A stretch of DNA of 64,000 nucleotides from Fragum whitleyi (Eukaryota > Mollusca > Bivalvia > Cardiida > Cardiidae), in the NCBI GenBank assembly GCA_948146395.1, contig OX411543.1, forward strand, positions 51,254,017 through 51,318,016. The letters run 5' to 3'. Shown here piece by piece: positions 1 to 12,200 of the stretch. Numbering within the stretch: the stretch's first letter is position 1; the number at the start of each line of letters is the position of its first letter. Below the pieces are notes generated by a model. That model did not search any database. It had not been told where the DNA came from and worked only from the letters and a program-made list of their open reading frames with translations. The translations under genes and the position numbers were made by a program.

Positions 1-109
1 ACTTTTTTAGATTTTTTTTATTTAAGACAGGGATTTAGAAATAGTCTCTTTATAAATACAGTCTCATAATATACATCGTTGCTCAAGCAGGATTGTCTGT
101 ATTTTGTAG

Positions 110-201
110 ATCCTGTATGATGATAATGTTGACAGTCTTGTGAAGACAGAACTTCTTGTTGATTTAGAAGAATATGGACACCTTAGTTTAACTTCTGAAA
201 G
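110..201 (+). CDS. AP5B1: AP5B1 exon 1 of window
   Basis: Acceptor attttgtag before 110; donor ag|GTATGG after 201. Reads [19 protein letters not shown]..., enters in phase 0 and leaves with two bases of a codon. Joined to the next exon it gives [15 protein letters not shown], which fits the early part of AP5B1 (roughly human residues 45-75, from memory). Earlier exons with the start codon must lie upstream of the window. Confidence 0.75.
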
Positions 202-3200
202 GTATGGGTAACTTTGTTGAAAATCCTGTTCAATGAAAATTAATTTGGAAACGTGTATCCTTACAATAGACACCACAACGGGTAATTATATAGGACTAGT
301 CTTTTCAGCTAAGAGCATAACCTAGTTATCTCAGGCACTAACGCATTAGGTTCTCAATCCTTGGTAGCATGATCCTGGCTGGACCAACTGTCCTCTAGTA
401 TTCGCAAGTTATATTTTGGTAATTTTCAAGTAAGATATGTGTCACTATTTAAAAAAAATGTGCAATTTACACAATAAATAATTGGACTTCCCAACTATGA
501 AAGATTTAATCCCTTTAATAGATATCAGATTAATGAATATCATTTTTGAGTAATTAACAAAATGTTTTGAGCTTGGTTACCTTAGCATTGTCATCATCAC
601 CTTCCTCAAAATTCTTGTTATCCAGGAAAAAAAATATATTTCGAGTTAAATCTGGTGTTTCTGGGCCTGAGGTTATATAACTTTTTCCATTCTCAATTCA
701 AAATCTTCTCAAATTTCAATTCAAGATTAAAGCCATAATTTTACTTAATACTCATTTTAATGTATTAATATAAAAGATATTATGAATAAGTTGTTATGAA
801 TTACAACTTATTAATCATATCTTTTATTTTCATACATTTATTTGAATTCAAAGTTGAGAAAATTCTTAGTTGAGCCTGAGAAAAGTTTTATAACCTCGGC
901 CCTGAAGCTTCTTATGGCATGTACATGGAACTTTGAGTCAAGCTAGTTTGCTCTGGCAGTCAATCCTTGATTTTGAGCTCCACTGGCTGAAAGCCACTGG
1001 GGCTATTGTCATGGCGTTGTGCGTCCGTCCGTGTGTCCGGTCGTAAACTTTTTCTTTAAAAATCTTCTCCTCAGAAACTACTGGATGGATTTCAACCAAA
1101 CTTCACAGGAATGATCCTTGGGTGACCCTCATTCAAAGTTGATCAAGAAATTTTGATCCAATGAAAAACATGGATTTAATGGGCGTGGCTAATTTCCAAA
1201 TATGGTAAAAAGTGATTTTTCTCAGGTTCTAATTGATGGATACCAATTAAATTTTACATGAATGATCCTTGGGTGACCCTTTATCAGTCTACCAAAGATT
1301 ATTGTGATCAGATGAAAAATATGTATTTTATGGGCAGAGGTCATTTCTCTATATGTTATATAGTAGAAACTTTGAAAATCATTTTCTCAGAATGTAACAG
1401 ATAGATATCAACCAAATTTTACATGAATGATCCTTGGATGACCCTTTATCACTCTACCAAATATTATTGTGATCGGATGAAAAATATGTATTTTATGGGC
1501 GGAGGTCATTTCTCTATATGTTATAATAGTGGAAACTTTGAAAATCATTTTCTCAGAATGTAACTGATGGATATCAATCAAACTTCATTAGTATGATCCT
1601 TGGGTGATCCTTTATCATTCAGCCAAAAATTATTGTGATTTGAAGAAAAATATGTCTTTTATGGGCAGAGGTCATTTCTCTATATGTTATAATAGTGGAA
1701 ACTTTGAAAATCATTTCAACATCAGTAGAAACCAAAATATCTAAAAATCTAGTCAAAACTTAAATTTGCTATAACAAGAAATTCAAGCCTGTGGAGCGAC
1801 ACAAGCCATTCATGGCTTTCTAGTTATCCCTAATTCAAGTAAGGAAAAGAGGGGTTAAAGACAGTCTAAAATCTTTATTTCTCAATGAAACCCTATGCTG
1901 TGGGTACTCATTGGAATCATCTTGACAAGAGAATTTCTTAGAGTACCAACAACAAAAGATTTGTGCTATTATCATTAAAATACTTTGATCTAAAATCAAA
2001 ATTACCCCCACTATCTATAGCTCTTTAATTCGGCAAACTTTCATCTTGCATTTGAAAAGAGTCATGATCAGAAATCAAAAGAAAAACTTGAACTGTCAAG
2101 GGGGATAATTCTGCATGCATTTTGTTTGAAATATACCCCTTTTTAGCTCACCTAAGCACAAAGTGCTTAAGGTGATCTTTTGTGGTCACCAAAGTTTGTC
2201 GCCTGTCAGTTTTCATCCATTGTCAACATTTACCTTGTAGCGATAGTTTTTTCCTAATAAACTTGAAAATTGGACGTAATGATAGTCCTGATATCGGATA
2301 AGTTTGAATGTGGGCAAGTTGGGGCAAAAATGAAGTCAAGAGGTCACATCTTAGAAAAACCTTGTAGACACTCTAGAGGTCAAATCTTTTGTGGAAACTT
2401 GGTCAGTATGATTGATGAACATTGCTCAGATTGTGTGTCTTGAAGAAATCTCGAACAAATTGGAAATATGGTCAGGGCGGGTCAAAATGATATCAAGAGG
2501 TTAAATTTGATAAAACATTGTAGAAACTCTAGAGACCTTATTTATCGTTCAATCAACTAGAGAATTTGTTCAATTCAATTTTTTTACTAGATATTAGGAC
2601 AAAATTGATTGTTTAAATTAGATCTTGGACTTTTATCTAAGGTGAGTGACTTAAGGGAGTGATGCACCTTCAGGCCATTCTCTTGTTTGCTGTTTAGGCT
2701 CTCTTTAAATCATAACATTATTTTTTGTTGAACATTCATTGGCCAAAGATCTGGGTTTTGAATACATTTATCTCTTATATTCTGTGCTTGAAATTGTTTT
2801 ATATTGTAAGGAATTATATATTTTTATTTAAGTGTGGACCAGGTGGTAACTTCATTACTAGACATAGTTAACCAGCATGAAGACACTTTAACCAACTGGA
2901 CTTATGTGTGTCAGTCCCTCATTACTTCAACAAGTCTGGTTATACAACTCGATCAACTGGTAAGCTGGTCCCATAGGGTACAAATAAAGGGGAATAAAGT
3001 CAGCCTAAAATTTTTATTTCTCAATGAAACCCTATGTTGTGGGTACTTATTTGAATTGTCTCGATGAGACAATGCAAATGAGTACCAACTACATAGGGTT
3101 TGTGCGATAAATATTGAAATACTTTGATCTAAAATCCAAAATGGCTCCTCTTTCTGTAACTCTGGGCTCTTTAACATTTGATTATCTGGGCCGAGTTATA

Positions 3201-6200
3201 AAACTTTTCTCATTCTCAACAGAGAATTTTCTCAAACCTAAAATTTGAATTACCGTATGAGGGTAAAAGTTAATATTAATCAGTTGTTATTATAAACAAC
3301 TGATTAAAATTATCTTTTAAATTCATACATTTATTACAGTATTATTACAGAATTACAGCTTTTATCTCAATTTGAAAATTTAGAAAATTCTCAGTAGAGA
3401 GTGAGAAAAGTTTTATAACGCTGGGCCCTGATGGTATGTCATCACTTCCTGTTGTGTTGGAAATAACTCACACGGCATCATGTATCACATATATTTGTTG
3501 TTTATGAGAAAGGCTATTATCATCTCTACTATACATCATAAAATGGATCAAAGTCATTTTCAAGATGATATGAAATTATTTTGCTTTCAATAATTTTTGA
3601 ATTTGGTTTCAAAGATAAATATGCCAATATTTGATACAAATCTCATATGAAGTAAGCCATATTTTACTCGGCTAACATGATGATTTTAGTTCTATGAACC
3701 AAAGGTCAGTACAGCTATAGGCATGGCATGGTACCAATATGCCTGTTTGTCTGTCTTATTGACATGATGAAGTCTATAATATTATTAGATTTGCTATAAA
3801 CTTTCATTGGATGATTGTAGGATCATAAGGAAAGTTTCATTAGAAAATGGATCAGGAAACATAGGAACAGGGACCTTATGGATTTTTGCTCAGAATGTTC
3901 TCTGTAATGGCATAAGTTCAAAATATATGAGTGGATTTCCTTGAAACATTCAAAGGATAATTGTAGGGTCTTAAGAAAGGATCCTTTTTAACATCTGGCT
4001 GATCCTATGGAAAATAGGAGAAAAGGGGCCCTATTTATTCTTGCTTAGAATATTCTCAGTTAGAAAAAAAAAGTCCACAAATATAATCAGATTTGCATGA
4101 AACTTTCACCAGATGATTTTAGGGTCGTAAGGGATGGGTTTTTTTTGTTTTTTTAGCTCACCTGAGCACATCTTGCTCAAGGTGAGCTTTTGTGATCATT
4201 GAATGTCCCTCGTCCGTCGTGTGTCGTGTCGTCTGTCGTCTCGCGTCAACAATCTTAGTGTTTACACTCTAGAGGCCACAAATATTGCCCAATCTTCATG
4301 AAACTTAGTCAGAATGTAGGCCAGGTCACAAGGATGAACCCTATTGAAAATGGGATGGATCCGTGCCATATCACAGGAAAAGGGGCCTTAATGACAATTT
4401 TCTTGTTGACACTCTCGAGGCCACAAATTTGGCCCAATCTTTATGAAATTTGGTCAGAAGGTTGACCAAGCCACAAGGATGATCCCTATTGAACATGGGA
4501 AGGATCTGTGCCATATCATGGGAAAAGGGGCCTTAATGACAATTTTCTTGTTTACACTCTAGAGGCCACAAATATGGCCCAATCTTTATGAAATTTGGTC
4601 AGAATGTTGGCCTGGTCACAAGGACGAACCCCATTGAAAATGGGAAGGATCCGTGCCATATCACGGGAAAAGGGGCCTTAATGACAATTTTCTTGTTTAC
4701 ACTCTAGAGGCCACAAATATGGCCTAATCTTTTTGAAATTTGGTCAGAAGGATGGCCAAGCCACAAGGATGATCCCTATAGAAAATGGGAAGGATCAGTG
4801 CCATATCACGGGAAAAGGGGCCTTAATGACAATTTTTTTTGTTTACACTCTAGAGACCACAAATATGGCCCAATCTTTATGAAATTTAGTCAGAATGTTG
4901 GCCAGGTCACAAGGATGAACCCTATTGAAAATAGGAAGGATCCGTGCCATATCACAGGAAAAGGGGCCTTGATGGCAATTTTCTTGTTGACACTCTAGAG
5001 GCCACAAATATGGCCCAATCTTTTTGAAATTTGGTCAGAAGGATGGCCAAGCCGCAAGGTAGATCCCTATAGAAAATGGGAAGGATCAGTGGCATATCAC
5101 GGGAAAAGGGGCCTTAATGACAATTTTTTTGTTTACACTCTAGAGGCCACAAATATGGCCAAATCTTTATGAAATTTGGTCAGACAGTTGGCCAATCCAC
5201 AAGGATGATCCCCATTGAAAATGGGAAGGATCTGTGCCATATCACGGGAAAAGGGGCCTTAATGACAATTTTTTTTGTTTACACTCTAGAGACCACAAAT
5301 ATGGCCCAATCTTTATGAAATTCCGTCAGAAGGATGGCCAAGCCGCAAGGTAGATCCCTATAGAAAATGGGAAGGATCAGTGCCATATCACGGGAAAAGG
5401 GGCCTTAATGACAATTTTCTTGTTTATGCTCTAGGAGCCACAAATATAATTCAATTTTCATGAAACATGGTCAGAATAACGGCTAGGTCACAAGGATGAA
5501 CCCTATTGAAAATGGGAAGGATCCATGTCATATCACTTGAAAAGGGGCCTAAATGACAATTTTCTTGTTAGAGGCCACAAATATGGCCCAAACTTTATGA
5601 AACTTGGTCAGAATGTTGGCCAGGTCACATGAAACTTGTTTAGAAAAGGCCAGAAATTTATGCAGCGATCATAATTATAGAGTAATGTCTTTCTTTGAAA
5701 AATTTAATGATCATTTAATGATCTTTCAAGTATTTAATTTTGCTAAGGGAGAAGTCAAAGAGATGAAGGTGAGCGATATAGGACCATCATGGTCCTCTTG
5801 TTTTTTTAAATTAGGCTGATTCTTTGGGCATTTTGGGAAAAGAGGCCTTATGGACTTTTGCTAAAAATATTCTTGTTTACTCAATAAAGTCCACAAATAT
5901 GATAGGAATTGCTTAAAACTTTCACTGGATTGTAGGGTCATAAGAAAAGTCTGCTTTGAAAATGGGACTGATCCCTTGGAAACATGGGAAAGGGTTCCTT
6001 CGTGTGTTTGACTTAGCACTTCCCTTTTGCAGGAAAAGCGACCTAATATAGATTTTCACTCAAAATATTCTCTTTTAAGTAATAACGTCCACAAATATAA
6101 ACAGTCTTACTTGAAACTTTCACAATATGATTGAAGGGTCTTAAGAAAGGTTCCTTTCAGCACCGCGGCTAAAGCGACAGAAAACAGGGGAAAAGGACCC

Positions 6201-9200
6201 TTTTCAATTTTTGCGCAAAGTATTCTGGTTTATGTGATTATTTCCTTAAACATTGTCTGATTTCCTGGAAACCTTTACAAGATTACTATAGGGTCATAAG
6301 AATGGTTCTTTTGAAAATATGGCTGATCTGGAAGAAAGCTGGGAAAGATGGGCCTTATGGATTGTGACACAGAATATTCTTGTTTATGTGAGAATGTCAA
6401 CAAATAATATTGGAATACTTGAAATTTAATAGAAACAGGATGATACTATTATTGTAAGGATGGATCTGTTTCAGAATTGATGAAAACAGGAAAAGCAGCC
6501 CTTAAGATTATTGCTTAAACAAATTGAAAGGGGGAAAGTGAACTTGGTTATTTTCTTTCACACATTCTCTTGAAAGCAATAAAGTTCCTGTAATCAGATT
6601 AAACTGAGGAAAAAACTTTATAGTCATTGTCTCTAAGGCCCTTATAAACCTCTTGCTTTCAGAGCCTAGCACAGTTTTGTTTAATTTCTAAAAAGAAGTC
6701 TTTTGGTGAGAGACATTTTTGTTCTGTTGTAGCTATTCATAGATTTATCCTTTAATATTAGCTTGTGATATGCAGCCCTCATAGAAAAAATAAGAATTGT
6801 GATGCTCATTTTCTGTCTAAATGAATTGTGACATTTAGATTTCAGAGACCTGACTGTATAAAGTTGCCCAATCATTATCCTGTTTATTAACCCTTTCCTG
6901 TTTTATAAAATTTTGGACCTGTCCAAATTCAAAGGTTTTGCTGACGAAAATTTTAAGTGGATTCAAATTGAAAAATAACCATTCAGTAGGGTAGAAAATA
7001 GTGTGGAAAAAGAAGAAATTGCTTGTCAGAAGCAATTTCTTCTTTTTTCACAATGTTTTCTCAATCATAAAATCACAGGCACATAAAAAGCAGGGATTAA
7101 ACAGCAAAGGGTTAAATCACCCTTCAAAGAAGAGGGAGTTTATGGCTTTGCACTTGTTGGTTGCAGTACTGTGATCTGTTGCATATTTCACATCTACAAA
7201 CTAAATGTTCGAATTGGTGTTATCTAAACAAACTTTCAGCACTTGAAAACAGCTACAAACAACACTGATATTCAAATTACAAAGAGATTAAGAAGGGAAA
7301 AAGTGGGAACAAAGTATGTATACAAACAAACCCATGAAGTACCATCATGTAAATTACCTGGAGTTCACTGTTTAAGAATCTGATTGAACATGACAAATTG
7401 AAGAATATTACTTTTCTTTTAACAATATATGAACAAGTTTACAATGTTTACTGTAGATCTGGTTTCCAAAGTGATCACTGCATTTCAGTCTAGTAACCAA
7501 TCTTCTATAAACTATTGAATTTCAGGAGACAGATATTTGTAAACAGCTTGTTAAAGTCCTAGTTTCCATAGTTACCAATACAAATCACCCTGACAACCAA
7601 CGACTCAGATCGTGTGCTTGTCACTGCCTCATACATATGGAGGAATTTCAGCCTGTAAGTGTACATTTAATGAAAACATAAGGAAGAAAGAGATGAGTCT
7701 TTGAACAATCATATTAGCTAAAGTGAACACAACAATGCTCCTAAATGAACTTAGTTATAATTGTGATTGCTCTAAAAATCTATGTACAATCAATCTTGCT
7801 TGAGTGACCACTTTTTGTAAGTGACCATTTTTATTAAGTGACCGTTTTCAAAGTCCCCCTTTTTTTTTTAATCAAAATGTCTTAAAAAGTAGGAATTGTT
7901 GGTCTAAAATTATTCAAAATGAACCCTATGTTTTTTAAAATCACCAGAATGAGATGATTCTTTTGGGTTTTAAAGCTGCTCTTTCTCAGATTTTATAGAA
8001 AAAATACAAAACTTGCTCTTAGATTTTGAAACATGTGTATTTTAGACGATTAAAAATGTCCAAATGTAAATGGGCACTAAAAACCACATATTTCAATAAT
8101 TTTGTGACTTATTTTTTTGAAGCGGCAAGATCAGTAAGGGATCCAGTCTATTTATTTTGAGTCTATAAATTGCAAAAAATTTACTTTCTGTGAATTATCT
8201 TTCATTTTTGCTTGTATTGATATGAAAGTTTTCAGCTGTCAAATACTTTAACCCTAATCTTTGATTAGATAAGGCAAACACATGGCATGCACATATGTAG
8301 ATAGTTGGCTCGAAATAGAATAATATTTTTTTGGTGTTAGTAGTTGCTTTATTTTTCACAATGAATTTCGCTAAATTCAGGAACAGCAGTCTTTCTTTCA
8401 TTGCATTATCAGATTGAATCTTGTAATCTTAAAGGCTTCAACATGATGTGGTGGTTGCTTCCGATTGATTTAACAAAAATTTTCAAAAACCACATTTTCA
8501 CAATCTGTGAAAGAGCAGCTTTAATAACATAGGATTATTAAGAATTTTGCAATTAAATACATTTCCAATTAAAATGTATGTTTCTAATTTTCAAACTTTA
8601 ACGTGTATAAAGCTGCCATTTTTAGCTCACCTGAGCACGAAGAGCTCATGTGAGCTATTGTGATCACCTTTCGTCCGGCGTCCGTCCGTCGGTCGTCGGT
8701 CGTCGGTCGTCGTCCGTCGTCCGGCGTCCGTCAACAATTTCTTTAAACGACATCTCCTCCTAAACTACTAGGCCAATTAACACCAAATTTTACAGAAATG
8801 TTGCTTAGGTGGTCCCCTTCAAAAATAGCTAAAAGAATTGAAATCCATGAAAAACTCTGGTTGCTATGGCAACAAAAGGTAAATTTTAAGAAAATCTTTA
8901 AAATTCTTCTTCTTCTCAACCAGAAGTCCTACAGACTTAAAATTTGGCATGGATCATCAGTTCATAGACCTGAATAAAAATAGCTAAAATCATAACTTTT
9001 GGGCCACCAGGTGCGGAGCACCAGGGGGGAGGGGGTAGTACTTTGGGTAAATTTTGTAATCTTTAAGCTCCTTCTTCTTCTGAACCAGAAGCCCTACAGA
9101 CTTGAAAATTGGCATGGATGATCAGCTCAAAGACCTTAATAAAAATAGCTAAAATCATATCTGTTGGGCTGCCAGGTGCGGAGCACCAGGGGGGAGAGGG

Positions 9201-12200
9201 TAGTACTTTTGTGAAAATTTTGTAATCTTTAACCTTCTTCTTCTTCTGAACCACAAGCCCTACAGACTTGAAAATTGGCATGGAGGATCAGCTCATAGAC
9301 CTCAATAAAAATAGCTAAAATCATATCTGTTGGGCTGCCAGGTGCGGAGCACCAGGGGGGAGGGGGTAGTACTTTCGTGAAAATTTTGTAATCTTTAACC
9401 TTTTTCTTCTTCTGAACCAGGAGCCTGACAGATTTCAATTTTGGCATGGGTGATCAGCATATGGACCTTTATAAAAATAGCTAAAATCATGACTGTAGAT
9501 TCACCAGGTGCGGAGCACCAGAGGGGGAGAGGGAAGTACTTTTGTGAAAATTTTGTAATCTTTAACCTTCTTCTTCTTCTGACACACAAGCCCTACAGAC
9601 TTGAAATTTGGCATGGAGGATCAGCTCATAGACCTTAATAAAAATAGCTAAAATCATATCTGTTGGGCTGCCAGGTGCGGAGCACCATGGGGGAGGGGGT
9701 AGTACTTTCGTGAAAATTTTGTAATCTTTAACCTTTTTCTTCTTCTGAACCAGGAGCTTGACAGATTTCAATTTTAGCATGGGTGATCAGCATATGGACC
9801 TTTATAAAAATAGCTAAAATCATGACTGTAGATTCACCAGGTGCGGAGCACCAGGGGGGAGAGGGTAGTACTTTTGTGAAAATTTTGTAATCTTTAACCT
9901 TCTTCTTCTTCTGAACAACAAGCCCTACAGACTTGAAAATTGGCATGGAGGATCAGCTCATAGACCTTAATAAAAATAGCTAAAATCATGACTGTAAAGC
10001 CACCAGGAGCGGAGCACCAGGGGGGAGGGGGGAGTACTTTTGTGAAAATTTTGTAATCTTTAACCTTTTTCTTCTTCTGAACCAGGAGCCTGACAGATTT
10101 CAATTTTGGCATGGGTGATCAGCATATGGACCTTTATAAAAATAGCTAAAATCATGACTGTAGATTCACCAGGTGCGGAGCACCAGAGGGGGAGAGGGAA
10201 GTACTTTTGTGAAAATTTTGTAATCTTTAACCTTCTTCTTCTTCTGACACACAAGCCCTACAGACTTGAAATTTGGCATGGAGGATCAGCTCATAGACCT
10301 TAATAAAAATAGCTAAAATCATATCTGTTGGGCTGCCAGGTGCGGAGCACCATGGGGGAGGGGGTAGTACTTTCGTGAAAATTTTGTAATCTTTAACCTT
10401 TTTCTTCTTCTGAACCAGGAGCTTGACAGATTTCAATTTTAGCATGGGTGATCAGCATATGGACCTTTATAAAAATAGCTAAAATCATGACTGTAGATTC
10501 ACCAGGTGCGGAGCACCAGGGGGGAGAGGGTAGTACTTTTGTGAAAATTTTGTAATCTTTAACCTTCTTCTTCTTCTGAACAACAAGCCCTACAGACTTG
10601 AAAATTGGCATGGAGGATCAGCTCATAGACCTTAATAAAAATAGCTAAAATCATGACTGTAAAGCCACCAGGAGCGGAGCACCAGGGGGGAGGGGGGAGT
10701 ACTTTTGTGAAAATTTTGTAACTTTAATCTTCATCTCCTAATGAACCAGGAGCCCTACAGACTTCAATATTGGCATGGATGATAAGCATATGGATCTAAA
10801 ATAAAATAGCTAAAATCATGAATGTAGGGCCCCAGATGCAGAGCATTAGGGGCCAGGGGGTAGTACTTTGGATCAATTTTGAAATCTTTAACCTTATTCT
10901 TCTCCTGGATCAGGAACCCTACAGACTTGAAAATTTTCATGGGTGATCAATATATTGACATTAATAAAAATAGCTAAAATCATGACTGTAGGGTCACCAG
11001 GTGCTGAGTGTCTTGGGGAGGGGGTAGTACTTTGGATCATTTTTGAAATCTTTAAACTTCTTCTAATGAGCCAGGAGTCCTACAGACTTGAAAATTGGTA
11101 TGGATGATCACCATATGGACATATATTGAATTAGCTGAAATCACGACTGTAGATTCACCAGGTGCAGAGCACCTTGGGGGAGGGGGGGTGCTTTGTTGAG
11201 AATTTTGAATCCCTACAGCCTTTATATGTGACATGGATTGATCAACTCATTAAAGAAAACTTTATAGTTTACAGCCTGTATATCTGGCATAGATTAGCTG
11301 ATCACAGACCTTTTATAGAAAAAGCTTAAATAAATAATGTCCAGGGGAGGAGCAGAGGGGGGGGGGGAGGATTATTTCAAATGTTATCTGATTGAATAAG
11401 TGAAAATCTCTTTTTCTGTGGTTGCATGGACATACCTAGGTAATGTAGCTTTTTTCTCAGGTGAGCGACCCAGGGCCAACGGCCCTCTTGTTTTTAACTA
11501 CTGCTCTTTGATGGTACCATCAGTGGTCCCTTAAAACAAGTTTAACTGTAATTAATTGATAAGTTATGTAGCTAACATTTCATCCTATAATAGTCCTCTG
11601 TCAAAATAATCAAAATGATTGAAATGGCCGCTTTAGCGGATCTAGAATTTCTCTATAGTGCATTCAAATACATGTATACAAATATGGTGATTGTTTTCCC
11701 AGTATGACAAGTTTTATTGAATGAATTTCAGCATGTAAATGAAATTTAATTATTAGGGTACAGAAGGGTGTGCCTTTGAATCTCTCAACCCCCCCTCCCC
11801 CCCCCCTAGATTCGCGACTGAGTGTAAGAACTCTGGTTTCATTCTATACATTTCATCGATTATTTGTGTATAATTGAATACTTGAAAAAATTGTGTTGAG
11901 AAAGAAATTGCTTATAGGAAGAAAAGCCTTGACATCAAAGCTTTATGCTTTTCCAATTAACCTTTTAATTTAGTTTCAATGAGGATTCAAAATACAGTAA
12001 ACCCCATGCTTTATGACTTGTGTAGTATTTTTTTTAGTATGGTGAAATATGCTACTGTAGGAGAAATTATATCTATTTAATTTCCTAGTTTGAGAAACAT
12101 ATGATGTAATTTCAGGGACTGTTATTTGGACATTCAGATGAGTTTTCCCGCTTTGCTAGACAAGAAAAGTCCTGTATATACCAAGACTATGCTTTATTAG

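Larger units (their letters stand above)
7775..11553. repeat. MITE of the AAGTGACC type, split by two later insertions
   Basis: Left end CAATCTTGCTTGAGTGACCA at 7790; right end GTGGTCCCTTAAAACAAGTT to 11553. Compared with the intact copy 20568-20873, the body is interrupted at 7971-8523 by an inverted-repeat element and at about 8619-11490 by a large tandem-core element. Confidence 0.6.

Noticed and set aside
4261..5570. CRISPR-like array
   Set aside because: Units are contiguous 145-bp repeats without unique spacers, in a eukaryotic genome, inside a transposable element.
9063..10611. Series of 64-72 codon frames on both strands
   Set aside because: They recur every 166-167 bases and reflect the tandem repeat; no start context, splice sites or conservation across units.
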